Assembly: GCF_013087515.1 (NCBI RefSeq)
Contig: NZ_JABFCN010000045.1
Location: 186,001-250,000 of the forward strand
Reading direction: 5' to 3'
Source of the DNA: Rhizobium sophorae
GTDB lineage: Bacteria > Pseudomonadota > Alphaproteobacteria > Rhizobiales > Rhizobiaceae
DNA length: 64,000 bases
Below are positions 16,291-24,923 of the stretch, piece by piece (within the stretch, counting starts at the first letter, position 1; each line of letters starts with the position of its first letter). The translations under genes were made by a program, and so were the position numbers. Below the pieces are notes generated by a model, which saw only the letters and a list, made by a program, of their open reading frames with translations, was not told where the DNA came from and did no database searches.

Positions 16291-18189
16291 TCAAATAATC
16301 ACGTGCGAGCCCAGTTCCACCACCCGGTTGGCCGGTAGACGGAAGTAATCTGAGGGGTTGGCGGCGGCGTTGGCGAGCGCGATGTAGAGCCGGTCCTGCC
16401 AGTAGGGCATGCCAGACTTGGCGTCCGGCACCAGTTTGCGGCGGCCGAGATAGAAGGAGGTCGACATGATGTCGAACTTCAGTCCTGTCTTGCGCAATGT
16501 CGCCAAGGCCTGCGAGACGTTCTGCGATTCCATGAAGCCGAAGAGCAGTTCGACACGGGAGAAACGTTCGGAAATCTGCTCGACCCTGTAGCGGTCGTGG
16601 CTTGGCACACGCGGTTTATTGACCGTGCGGATCGTCAGGATGACGTTTCGGTCGTGAAGCACATGGTTGTGCTTGAGATTGTGTAGCAAAGCGGCGGGAG
16701 CCGACTCCGGATCGCTGGTCAGGAAGATCGCGGTGCCCGGAACCTGGGCCGGCGAATGTTCGCTCTTGCGCTCGATCGAGCTGACGAAGGAGGCGAGCGG
16801 AATATCGGTATGGCGGGTCTTTTCCATCAGGATCGCGGTGCCGCGGCGCCAGGTCCACATGACGACGGTAAAGGCGGTGGCGATCATGATCGGGATATAG
16901 CCTCCGTCGTGGATCTTCAAAAGGTTGGCGCCGAGGAAGATCAATTCGAGCACGACCAACGGCGCAAGCGCGATCACAGCAACGGGAAGCGACCAGTTCC
17001 AGCGGGCGCGGACGAATTCGAAGGCCATGATCGAGGTGACGACCATGGCGCCGGTGACGGAGATGCCGTAGGCGGTCGCCAGCGCGTCCGAGGTCTTGAA
17101 ACTTAAGACCAGGAAGATGACGCCGATGAACAGCACGGCGTTGACCGAAGGTACGAAGATCTGCCCGGTATTGGTTTCCGAGGTGAAGAGGATTTCCATG
17201 CGCGGCAGGAAGCCGAGGTTGATGCCCTGGCGCACCATCGAGAAGGCACCGGTGATGACAGCTTGGCTGGCGATGATCGTCGCGGCGGTCGCCAGGATGA
17301 CGACCGGCAGCAGCGCCCATTTCGGATACATCAGATAGAAGGGATCGGACATCGTCATCGGATTGCCGAGAACGAGCGCCCCCTGCCCGAGATAATTCAG
17401 CGTCAGCGCCGGGAAAACCAGCAGAAACCAGGCCCACTGGATCGGGCGGCGGCCGAAATGGCCGAGATCGGCATAGAGCGCCTCAGCGCCCGTCACCGTC
17501 AGGAAGACGGCGCCAAGCACGACAATGCCGTAGAAACCCTCATGCAGCAGGAAGGCGACGGCATAATAGGGATTGAAGGCGGCAAGGATGCCGTAATCAT
17601 CCGAGATATGGGAAATGCCGGCGGCGGCCATGACAAGGAACCAGACGGCGGTGATCGGGCCGAAGAACTTCGCGACGGCGCCGGTGCCGCGCGATTGCAC
17701 GACGAAGAGCAGCGCCAGGATCACCACTGAGATCGGCACGATATATTCAGAGAGCCTGGGTGTGACGAGCTTCAGACCTTCGACGGCCGACAGCACGGAC
17801 AGTGCCGGCGTGATCATCGCATCGCCGAGGAAGAGTGCTGCGCCCATCAGGCCGAGCAGCATCAGCATGGCGGTATGCCCGTTGGCGGTCTTCATCAGAA
17901 GAGCGAGCAGCGACAGCGTGCCGCCCTCGCCGTCGTTGTCGGCGCGCAGCAGGAAGAGCACATATTTGATGGTGACGATGATCGTCAGCGCCCAGATCAT
18001 CAGCGAGATCAGGCTGATGACTTCGAAACGGGTGAGGCCGTCATGGGCCACTGGCTTCAGCGCCTCGCGAAAGGCATAGAGCGGGCTGGTGCCGATATCG
18101 CCGTAGACGACGCCGACGGAACCCAGCCCGAGATAGAACAGCTTTTTCGGCGTCATATGGCGTTCGTTCGGATGGCTATCTTCGGACAT
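16291..18189 (-). CDS. kup: Kup-type potassium uptake protein
   Basis: A 632-residue K+/H+ symporter of the Kup/HAK/KT family. The signature GDIGTSPLYAFREAL is at about residues 30-44, twelve or so hydrophobic helices run to about residue 455, and a cytoplasmic C-terminal domain follows (FGFMESQNVSQALATL, YFLGRR-like TSFYLGRRKLV). Length is normal. It begins 18 bp after the corA stop on the same strand, so the two ion transporters are probably one operon. Confidence 0.94.
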   Translation of the reverse strand: MSEDSHPNERHMTPKKLFYLGLGSVGVVYGDIGTSPLYAFREALKPVAHDGLTRFEVISLISLMIWALTIIVTIKYVLFLLRADNDGEGGTLSLLALLMKTANGHTAMLMLLGLMGAALFLGDAMITPALSVLSAVEGLKLVTPRLSEYIVPISVVILALLFVVQSRGTGAVAKFFGPITAVWFLVMAAAGISHISDDYGILAAFNPYYAVAFLLHEGFYGIVVLGAVFLTVTGAEALYADLGHFGRRPIQWAWFLLVFPALTLNYLGQGALVLGNPMTMSDPFYLMYPKWALLPVVILATAATIIASQAVITGAFSMVRQGINLGFLPRMEILFTSETNTGQIFVPSVNAVLFIGVIFLVLSFKTSDALATAYGISVTGAMVVTSIMAFEFVRARWNWSLPVAVIALAPLVVLELIFLGANLLKIHDGGYIPIMIATAFTVVMWTWRRGTAILMEKTRHTDIPLASFVSSIERKSEHSPAQVPGTAIFLTSDPESAPAALLHNLKHNHVLHDRNVILTIRTVNKPRVPSHDRYRVEQISERFSRVELLFGFMESQNVSQALATLRKTGLKFDIMSTSFYLGRRKLVPDAKSGMPYWQDRLYIALANAAANPSDYFRLPANRVVELGSHVII

Positions 18190-18207
18190 GAAGTTTCAAC
18201 AGGCTCC

Positions 18208-19206
18208 TCAGAGCCAGCCTTTCCAGCGGAAAAAGAAAAAAGGGATGACGGCGGATAACACCATCAGGGCCAGCGAATAGGGATAACCCGCGGCCCAGGT
18301 GAGCTCCGGCATGACCTGAAAGTTCATGCCATAGATGGAGGCGACCAATGTCGGCGGCAAGAATACCACTGAGGCAATCGAGAAAATCTTGATGATCGAG
18401 TTCTGCTCGATGTTGATCAGCCCGAGCGAAGCATCGAGCAGGAAGGTGATGTTGGCGGCGACGAAGGAAGCATGCTCCGACAGCGACTGGATATCGCGGG
18501 AAACAGTACGGCAGAGCTCCTTCGCCTCGGGGTCCTGCTGGATCGCCGGGATGGTGTGAAAGAAGGTCAGCAGGCGGGAAAGCGAACCGAGGCTGTCGCG
18601 CACCTTGCTGATCATCCGGTGATGGCCGGCAATGTCACGCAGCTTCTCCTCGAGATAGTTCGAGGGCTTGCGCACCTTCCTTGCCCGGTCGCCGAAGACA
18701 TGCATCGACAGAATGTCGAGGCGCGAGACGGCGATCTCGAGGATCTCGGCGGTGCGGTCGACGATCGTCTCCAAGAGCTTGGCGAGAAGGGCAGCGCCGC
18801 TGCGCCAGTTTTCCGGCAGCCGGTGGAGGGCGGCGATGAACAGTGCAAAGGATTTGGGATGGGCGTAGCGAATGGTGACCAGGCGATTTCCAGCCAGGAT
18901 GAAGGCGACATCGGTCAGCGTCGGTACGTCCGTGTCAGCCTTCCAGAGCAGCGAGGCGGTCATGAAGACGGCGTCGTTTTCGACGTAGAGACGGGCGGAA
19001 GGCTCGATATCCTTGAGGTCGTCGCGGGTCGGAACCTCGATGCCGAGAACCTTCTCGACATAGAGTTCCTCATCGCGGGTCGGCTCGATCATGTCGATCC
19101 AGACGACATCCTCGGGAAAGGACGCGGCATGCGACAGATCGCGGATCTCGACTGACCTGCAATTGGAACAGTAAGCGGTGATCACCGGTCGTCTCTCCCG
19201 CTGCAT
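18208..19206 (-). CDS. corA: CorA family magnesium transporter
   Basis: A 332-residue CorA-type channel for Mg2+ (also Co2+/Ni2+). A large cytoplasmic N-terminal domain ends in two C-terminal membrane helices. The selectivity motif YGMNF lies between them, and the protein ends with the basic RWKGWL tail. It heads a probable corA-kup operon. The start at 19206 is followed by an unusual Cys-containing stretch (YCSNCRSVEI), so a slightly later start cannot be excluded. Confidence 0.92.
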   Translation of the reverse strand: MQRERRPVITAYCSNCRSVEIRDLSHAASFPEDVVWIDMIEPTRDEELYVEKVLGIEVPTRDDLKDIEPSARLYVENDAVFMTASLLWKADTDVPTLTDVAFILAGNRLVTIRYAHPKSFALFIAALHRLPENWRSGAALLAKLLETIVDRTAEILEIAVSRLDILSMHVFGDRARKVRKPSNYLEEKLRDIAGHHRMISKVRDSLGSLSRLLTFFHTIPAIQQDPEAKELCRTVSRDIQSLSEHASFVAANITFLLDASLGLINIEQNSIIKIFSIASVVFLPPTLVASIYGMNFQVMPELTWAAGYPYSLALMVLSAVIPFFFFRWKGWL

Positions 19207-19527
19207 CCAACCTTAAAGGCCGGCATGCGCGTTGTGCTCAACCGCATCGCAGTTCCCAATCCTTCGATCGACAAGACAACTCCGAACTTGCAGGCGGGCC
19301 GGCCTCTTCGAAAGGAAGACAGCCGTCACTGAGCATCTGCAGCAAAACGCCATCATGGCGCCGCGGCATATGAAGCAAAGCCGTGAAATAATCAAGACAT
19401 CTTCCGTGAAACGCGGCTTTTCACCACGTTTCCCCCACAATTTGGGGTATCCGCCGCGGCGATTCGGCGCCCTCTAAAGTGCCGCGCATTGCAGCTGACC
19501 CATGCGACGCGCTTCAGCTTTTTGTTT
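19207..19527. other. Gene-free stretch upstream of corA
   Basis: I see no credible reading frame, tRNA or clear terminator here. It should hold the corA promoter, but no convincing -35/-10 pair stands out. It ends at the tandem palindromic repeats at 19528. Confidence 0.5.
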
Positions 19528-19576
19528 ATGCATGCCGCTATCCCGGAACCGCCTCACACTTCCGGGTGACATGCAT
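19528..19576. repeat. Palindromic intergenic repeat, tandem copy 1 (B3)
   Basis: A 49-bp unit with outer arms ATGCATG / CATGCAT, inner arms CCCGGAA / TTCCGGG and centre CCGCCTCACAC. It differs from the next copy at 3 of 49 positions. The period between copies is 57 bp. Confidence 0.85.
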
Positions 19577-19584
19577 TTTGTTTT

Positions 19585-19633
19585 ATGCATGCCGTTATCC
19601 CGGAACCGCTTCACACTTCCGGGCGACATGCAT
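19585..19633. repeat. Palindromic intergenic repeat, tandem copy 2 (B4)
   Basis: The same 49-bp unit as 19528-19576 with three base changes. Its last base (T at 19633) is also the last base of the mrp stop codon TAA, so the repeat abuts that gene directly. Only two copies are present. Confidence 0.85.
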
Positions 19634-20805
19634 TATTCGAAGACGATTGTCGGCGCCGGACGCTGGGACTGGCCGGCGATCTGTTCCCAGACCTTGGCGG
19701 CGATGCCGCGATAGATGCCGGCGACGACGCCGTTCGGCTCGGAGGCGACAAGCGGCGTGCCGGCGTCGGAGGTTTCGCGGATGTTCATCGTCAGCGGCAC
19801 TTCGCCCAGGAAGGGCACGCCGATGCGCTCTGCCTCCTTGCGGGCGCCGCCATGGCCGAAGATGTCGTAGCGGGTGCCGGTATCCGGGGCGATGAAATAG
19901 CTCATGTTCTCGACGATGCCGAGCACCGGCACCTCGACCTTGCGGAACATGTTGAGGCCCTTGCGGGCATCGATCAGCGCGAGATCCTGCGGCGTCGAGA
20001 CGATGACGGCGCCGGCAAGCGGCACCTGCTGGGCCATGGTCAATTGGGCGTCGCCTGTGCCGGGCGGCATGTCGACGACGAGGACGTCGAGCTCGCCCCA
20101 GGCGACTTCGCGCAGCATCTGCAATAGCGCCGACTGGACCATCGGCCCGCGCCAGATCATTGCCGTCTCCTCGTCGACAAGGAAGCCCATCGACATGACC
20201 TTGAGGCCATAATTCTCCATCGGATTGATGATGCGGCCGTCGATCTGCGTCGGGCGGCCGGATATCTTCAACAGCCGCGGCATCGAGGGACCATAGATAT
20301 CGGCATCGAGAATGCCGACACGAAGACCGTTGGCGAGCAGGCCGAGTGCGAGATTGACGGCGGTGGTCGACTTGCCGACCCCGCCCTTGCCCGAGGCGAC
20401 GGCGATGATGGCGCCGATGCCGGGCACGCCGATCTTGCCGGCGCGCTGCGGCTGTTGAGGAGCGTGGGCATGGCCCGCATGATCATGTTGGTGATCGTGG
20501 CCGGCATGGCCGTGAGGCGGGTTCGGCCGGGCAGCCGGAGCGGCAACGGCCGCCTTCTTGTCGGCGGTCAGTGTGACGAGGGCACCCTTGACGCCCGGCA
20601 TTTCCTTGATGACGCGCTCGGCTGCGAGCCGCATCGGCTCCAGCTCCTTGGCGCGATCGGCCGGGACGGTGATGGAGAAATAAACCTTGCCGTCGGAGAT
20701 GAAGACGTCAGAGACCATGCCGAGCTCGACGATATCGTGCTCGAGATCCGGTCCACGCACGGTCTTCAGCGTTTCGAGAACCTGTTCCTTGGTGACGTCG
20801 GCCAT
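19633..20805 (-). CDS. apbC: Mrp/NBP35 family Fe-S cluster carrier ATPase
   Basis: A 390-residue P-loop ATPase that carries Fe-S clusters to target proteins. An N-terminal MIP18/DUF59-like domain (about 1-90, ETLKTVRGPDLEHDIVELGM) is followed by a His-rich linker (about 100-130, GHAGHDHQHDHAGHAH). The deviant Walker A ASGKGGVGKSTTAVNLAL is near residue 145. The later MIWRGPMVQSALLQML and VDMPPGTGDAQL are typical. I do not see a clear CxxC pair near the C-terminus. A long hairpin lies 96 bp upstream of the start. Confidence 0.92.
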   Translation of the reverse strand: MADVTKEQVLETLKTVRGPDLEHDIVELGMVSDVFISDGKVYFSITVPADRAKELEPMRLAAERVIKEMPGVKGALVTLTADKKAAVAAPAARPNPPHGHAGHDHQHDHAGHAHAPQQPQRAGKIGVPGIGAIIAVASGKGGVGKSTTAVNLALGLLANGLRVGILDADIYGPSMPRLLKISGRPTQIDGRIINPMENYGLKVMSMGFLVDEETAMIWRGPMVQSALLQMLREVAWGELDVLVVDMPPGTGDAQLTMAQQVPLAGAVIVSTPQDLALIDARKGLNMFRKVEVPVLGIVENMSYFIAPDTGTRYDIFGHGGARKEAERIGVPFLGEVPLTMNIRETSDAGTPLVASEPNGVVAGIYRGIAAKVWEQIAGQSQRPAPTIVFE

Positions 20806-21338
20806 TCCACCCTCACTGCTTCTTGCAGATCACAAATAGTGGAGACGGAAGCCTTCGCCAAACAAAATCATCGGGAGGAAAATCCGGCACGCCAAAAGAG
20901 CGCCGGGGAGAATTGGCAATCCGTTGCGGCCATCAAGTCCGCCGGGCTTTCGCCCTGATGGCCGCAACGGTCTCCCCGAGAACCGGCGCAATCCGGGGCG
21001 AACTAGAGCAAGCCGAAAAAAAGACCAGCGAAAAGTGAACGGGGAAGACAAAATCTCAGACAGCCGGGAAAGAAGCGGTGCCAAAACGCAACAACCGCCG
21101 CCGACACCGAAGAGCCGGGAGAAAAGCGGCATCGGCGTCGGGCAGCAGTGTGTCGGCCGCGCCATTTCCTGGCGCTGGTCTCAAAGTCCCCTCTGGACCT
21201 CTCGCACAAGAGATGCAGAAAGCGTGCCAGATGGAAAATCAGAGAAAAGACTGTAAAAGCGCTTGCGACAGCCCCTCAGCGGGAAAGATATGCCTACGCG
21301 CTAGGCGGCTTCGACAGCAGTCGGTTGTTTTTTGCAAC
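20806..21338. other. Gene-free stretch upstream of apbC
   Basis: This 533-bp stretch holds the long hairpin at 20901-20988 and otherwise nothing I recognise. The open frames here (for instance minus strand 20830-21165) have no family-like sequence and are low-complexity. The rest is purine-rich on the plus strand (about 21000-21080). Confidence 0.5.
20901..20988. other. Long intergenic hairpin
   Basis: A perfect 15-bp inverted repeat, CCGTTGCGGCCATCA (20921-20935) and TGATGGCCGCAACGG (20956-20970), encloses a small GGGC-TTTC-GCCC stem. Outside it GGGGAGA (20905-20911) pairs with TCTCCCC (20971-20977), and CGCC (20901-20904) with GGCG (20985-20988) across a bulge. It ends about 96 bp before apbC. 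It could be an attenuator or terminator in the apbC leader, a small RNA, or a repeat; no T-run follows. Confidence 0.65.
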
Positions 21339-22076
21339 TTATTTGATCAGGCCGATGCGCAGCGCCTTGGCGACCGCTTGGGTGCGATTGACCGTGTCGA
21401 GCTTCTTGGTGGCGCGGTTGAGGTAGTGATTGACCGTATGCTCGGACAGCGTCAGGATTTCGGCGATTTCGGCGCTGGTCTTGCCGGCCGCCGTCCAGTT
21501 GAGGCAATCGATCTCGCGGTCGGTCAGCGTGTCCGTCATGCGCGTATCGAGGTTGCGGATCTCGGCAAGCCTATCGAAGACATGGATGGCGATGTAGCAG
21601 AGTTCGCGCATTTCCGCCGGGCTGAAGGGCTCGCGGTCGCCGGCGAAAGAGATGGCGCCGCGCAGCCCGGAGGGCTCATGCGTCGGGAAATAGGCGCAGC
21701 GCATCATCTTGAAACGTTCGAACAGGGAGGCGACGAGAATGGACTTGCCGTCGTCCCGCGACCAGTTCTGCCGGGACATGTCGTAGAAGAAGGGCCGCGC
21801 GGATGTTCTGAGCCGCCTGAGGACCGGGCTGTTCACCAACAAGCCTTCCTGGTCGTAGAGCGCCAGAAGCTCGGCCGGCCAACTGGTGATGACAGTGCTG
21901 CCCTGAAGATCGAAGGAGGTGATCGGCGGCAGGTTGAGAACCATGAAGGCACGGCTGCGATAGGCTTCCGTCACGCGTTTCATGAAACGGAAAATATCGA
22001 ACTGGGTCTTCAGGCCCGCTATTTCCTGAACATAATCGTCTTCTTCCGTGGATGTTTGCGACAAGGGTGCCATCAC
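21339..22076 (-). CDS. LuxR family regulator with autoinducer-binding domain
   Basis: A 245-residue quorum-sensing type regulator. The N-terminal autoinducer-binding domain (about 20-165) contains FMVLNLPPI and YFPTHEPSGLRGAISFAGD. The C-terminal LuxR helix-turn-helix lies at about 178-240 (LTDREIDCLNWTAAGKTSAE, then LSEHTVNHYL). The start carries two Met codons. No luxI-type synthase is nearby, so it is a solo or orphan regulator; ExpR-like proteins are the closest type I know. The ligand is not evident. Confidence 0.88.
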   Translation of the reverse strand: MMAPLSQTSTEEDDYVQEIAGLKTQFDIFRFMKRVTEAYRSRAFMVLNLPPITSFDLQGSTVITSWPAELLALYDQEGLLVNSPVLRRLRTSARPFFYDMSRQNWSRDDGKSILVASLFERFKMMRCAYFPTHEPSGLRGAISFAGDREPFSPAEMRELCYIAIHVFDRLAEIRNLDTRMTDTLTDREIDCLNWTAAGKTSAEIAEILTLSEHTVNHYLNRATKKLDTVNRTQAVAKALRIGLIK

Positions 22077-22326
22077 ATTTCTTCATCTTCGGCACAGCGG
22101 CCGGCAAACCGTTCGCGAAACCTGCCCGCCGCGGCCGGCTCGATTGCATCGGGAAACGACGATCGCTGGTTGGAATCGGCTTCAGCGTTGAGCGTTCGGC
22201 CGGTGAATGGTTGCAGATTTCGCGGACCGTTCTAGTTGTGGTGATTCGCCGAAAAATCTCAATATCGGGCTTATCATAAGCATGCTCTGCGACTACGTCC
22301 AGCAGTAGCCGATGGCGATTTTTCCC

Positions 22327-23124
22327 TCAGCGGCGCGGACCAAGACGGACGCGCATGCCTTCCATGATCCTGACAGCCGCCAGTTGCACCGGAACGACCC
22401 ATTGATGCAGAAGTTCCATCGACAAGCGATAGGCCGGGCCGGTAATCGAAATGCCCCCCATGAAGGTCCGATCCTCCGACCAGACGGGCGCGGCAACGCA
22501 ACGAATGCCGGCCTCATGTTCTTCGCGGTCGAAGGCATAGCCCTGATCGGCAATCTCGCGGATCTCGGCAAGCAGCGTTTCGGCAGAGACATGGGTCGAG
22601 GCGGTAAAGCTGGTGAAGCTCACGCCGGCAAGCAGATCGACGAGGCTTTCGGCCGGCAGCAGCGAAAGGGCGGCCTTGCCGACGCCGGTGCAATAACAGG
22701 GCGAGGCATTGCCGATCTGCGAATACATGCGCACCGGCTGACGGCCTTCGACCTTATCGAGATAGATGATCGACTGCCCCCTGAGGACACCGAGATGCAC
22801 CGTCTCGCCGGTCGCCTGCTGCAGATCTCTAAGGTGCGGTTCGGCAATCAGGCGGAATTCGTTGCGCGCCCAGCTGCGCGCGGCGAAATCGAGCAGGCGC
22901 AGGCCGGGCGCATAACGCCCGTCGCCATCGAACTCGAGCAGCCCCTCCTCCACCAGGTGGGTGAGCTGGCGATGCAACGTGCCGCGCGGCTGGCCGGCAA
23001 GGGCCAGGATATCGGTGAAACGCAGCGGCGCATCGGCATGGGTGACGAGATCGAGCAGAACCATCAGTTTGCCGAGCGTGCCGGTCTCGCGTGCCTGTGC
23101 CGTGCTTTCGCCGTTTGAATTCAT
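22327..23124 (-). CDS. IclR family transcriptional regulator (galactonate operon)
   Basis: A 265-residue IclR regulator: wHTH at about 17-75 (FTDILALAGQPRGTLHRQL) and effector-binding domain to about 255 (GQSIIYLDKVEG, YCTGVGKAALSLLP, ITGPAYRLS). The ATG at 23124 was chosen over 23241 because the longer reading would cover the operator region and adds unrelated sequence. It is divergent from the SDR-dgoK-dgoA-lactonase operon and probably controls it; the GTTCC-N7-GGAAC palindrome at 23187 is a likely site. Confidence 0.88.
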   Translation of the reverse strand: MNSNGESTAQARETGTLGKLMVLLDLVTHADAPLRFTDILALAGQPRGTLHRQLTHLVEEGLLEFDGDGRYAPGLRLLDFAARSWARNEFRLIAEPHLRDLQQATGETVHLGVLRGQSIIYLDKVEGRQPVRMYSQIGNASPCYCTGVGKAALSLLPAESLVDLLAGVSFTSFTASTHVSAETLLAEIREIADQGYAFDREEHEAGIRCVAAPVWSEDRTFMGGISITGPAYRLSMELLHQWVVPVQLAAVRIMEGMRVRLGPRR

Positions 23125-23186
23125 CGCTTCGTCCGCCCTTGACAGGACGGGCAGTGTAATTCGATAATTCCATATAGTCAAATTAA

Positions 23187-23203
23187 GTTCCAAATAATGG
23201 AAC
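23187..23203. promoter_or_regulatory. Probable IclR operator
   Basis: GTTCC (23187-23191), 7-bp spacer AAATAAT, GGAAC (23199-23203). It lies between the divergent IclR gene and the galactose-catabolic operon. A further TTCCATATAG half-like sequence lies at 23168-23177. Confidence 0.6.
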
Positions 23204-23228
23204 ACAAAGTCGGGAGGCGACGGTGACC

Positions 23229-23993
23229 ATGATGGCAGCACAATTTCCCGAGTTCAACGACCGAGCCGTGCTGGTGACCGGCGGCGGATCGGGCATCGGT
23301 GCTGCGATCGTCGAAGGTTTCGCGCGCCAGGGCGCCAAGGTCGCGTTCATCGATATCGCCGAGGCCGCCGGCCGCGAACTTGCCGAAAGGCTGTCGCGGG
23401 AGACGGCGCATCCGGTCTCCTTTTACCATGCCGACCTGCGCGACATCGCCGCGATCCGGCACACGGTCGATACCGTCATTGCGAGCTTGGGGCCGATCCG
23501 GGTGCTGGTCAACAATGCCGCCTGGGACGACCGCCATGAATTCGACGCGGTGACCGAGGCCTATTGGGACAACAACCAGGCGGTCAACCTCAAGCATGTG
23601 TTCTTCACCTCGCAGGCAGTCGTGCCGTCGATGCGGACGGCCGGCGGCGGGGCGATCATCAATATGTCGTCAATCGCCTTCAAGCTGAACATGGGCGGCT
23701 TTCCCGCCTATGCGGCAGCCAAGGCGGCGGTCGTCGGGCTGACGAAGAGCCTGGCGGGCAGGCTCGGGCCGGAAAACATCCGGGTCAACTGCATCCTGCC
23801 TGGCATGGTCGTCACCGAGCGGCAGATGCAGCACTGGCTCACCGAGGAGAGCATTGCGCGCTCGGTCGAGGACCAGTGCCTGAAGGTCGCGCTCAAACCC
23901 GATGCGATCGTCGGTCCCTGCCTGTTTCTTGCATCCGACTGTGCGGCGGCGATGACCGCCCAGTCCCTGATTGTCGATGGAGGCGTTCTGTAA
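23229..23993 (+). CDS. Short-chain dehydrogenase/reductase, likely galactose 1-dehydrogenase
   Basis: A 254-residue SDR. The NAD(P)-binding TGGGSGIG is at about residues 17-24, NNAA at about 90, and the catalytic Ser with YAAAK at about 155-160. Being first in a dgoK-dgoA-lactonase operon, it probably oxidises D-galactose to galactonolactone (inferred from neighbours). Two Met codons follow a GTG (GTG 23223, ATG 23229, ATG 23232); GGGAGG at 23212-23217 fits ATG 23229 best. Its stop overlaps dgoK by 1 bp. Confidence 0.88.
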   Translation: MMAAQFPEFNDRAVLVTGGGSGIGAAIVEGFARQGAKVAFIDIAEAAGRELAERLSRETAHPVSFYHADLRDIAAIRHTVDTVIASLGPIRVLVNNAAWDDRHEFDAVTEAYWDNNQAVNLKHVFFTSQAVVPSMRTAGGGAIINMSSIAFKLNMGGFPAYAAAKAAVVGLTKSLAGRLGPENIRVNCILPGMVVTERQMQHWLTEESIARSVEDQCLKVALKPDAIVGPCLFLASDCAAAMTAQSLIVDGGVL

Positions 23994-24910
23994 TGGCTAA
24001 TCCCGCTTATGTCGCGGTGGACTGGGGCACTAGCAGCTTCCGGCTCTGGCTGATCGGTCGGGACGGCACCGTCCTTGCCGAGCGCCGTAGCGGCGAAGGC
24101 ATGACGAGCGCCGCAAAGACCGGCTTTTCCGCCGTGCTTGCCGGCCATCTCGCCGCCATCGAGGCGCCGGAAAGCCTGCCGGTGATCGTCTGCGGCATGG
24201 CCGGCGCCAGGCAAGGCTGGGTCGAGGCCGGTTATATCGATGTGCCGGCGCCGCTCGCCTCGATCCTGACCGGGGCGGTCTCCGTGCCCGGCGAAAGCCG
24301 CGACATCCGCATCCTGCCGGGCCTTGCCCAGCGGGACATGGCAAGGCCCGACGTCATGCGCGGCGAGGAAACCCAGCTTCTCGGCGCGCTCGGCCCAGCA
24401 AGCTCGGGGGCGCAGGCGGTCTGCATGCCCGGCACCCATTCGAAATGGGTGCATGTGACGGACAGCAAGGTGACCGGCTTTTCGACCTTCATGACCGGCG
24501 AGCTTTTCGACGTCATCAGCAAACACACGATCCTTTCGCATGCCGTTGCCGGCGCAGGAGAGCAGCCGGCGGATGCGGCAGCCTTCGAGGCGGCGGTCTC
24601 GGCCGCTTTCGCACGCCCGGCTCTTGCCTCCAACCTGCTCTTTGCCGCCCGTTCCGGCCAACTCCTGCACGGGATTTCTGCCGCTGCCGCGCAAGCCCGG
24701 CTTTCCGGCACGCTGATCGGCCTCGAAATCGCCGGGGCGCTGAAGGATGCGGCAAACGGCACCACCATCACCCTCGTCGCCTCCGGGGGCCTGCAGGCGC
24801 TCTATGAACAGGCCTTCAAAACCCTCTCCCTTGCCTTCACCGCCATCGACGCCGACGCCGCCGTACGCCGCGGGCTTTCGGCTGCCGCCGAAGCCATCTG
24901 GCCGAACTGA
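23993..24910 (+). CDS. dgoK: 2-dehydro-3-deoxygalactonokinase
   Basis: A 305-residue sugar-acid kinase that phosphorylates 2-keto-3-deoxygalactonate. The ASKHA-fold phosphate loop VAVDWGTSSFRLWL opens the protein. The segments MRGEETQLLGAL, MPGTHSKWVHV and MTGELFDVIS, and the C-terminal LVASGGLQALYEQA, are typical of DgoK. Position two of the operon; it feeds the aldolase encoded next. Confidence 0.93.
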   Translation: MANPAYVAVDWGTSSFRLWLIGRDGTVLAERRSGEGMTSAAKTGFSAVLAGHLAAIEAPESLPVIVCGMAGARQGWVEAGYIDVPAPLASILTGAVSVPGESRDIRILPGLAQRDMARPDVMRGEETQLLGALGPASSGAQAVCMPGTHSKWVHVTDSKVTGFSTFMTGELFDVISKHTILSHAVAGAGEQPADAAAFEAAVSAAFARPALASNLLFAARSGQLLHGISAAAAQARLSGTLIGLEIAGALKDAANGTTITLVASGGLQALYEQAFKTLSLAFTAIDADAAVRRGLSAAAEAIWPN

Positions 24911-24923
24911 GAAAGCTGACACG

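Noticed and set aside
19528..19633. Tandem 49-bp repeats considered as a CRISPR array
   Set aside because: Only two units with an 8-bp gap and strong internal palindromes; no spacers and no cas genes.
20830..21165. Minus-strand frame of 111 codons upstream of apbC
   Set aside because: Its product has no recognisable domain and lies in the structured intergenic stretch; no convincing ribosome-binding site.
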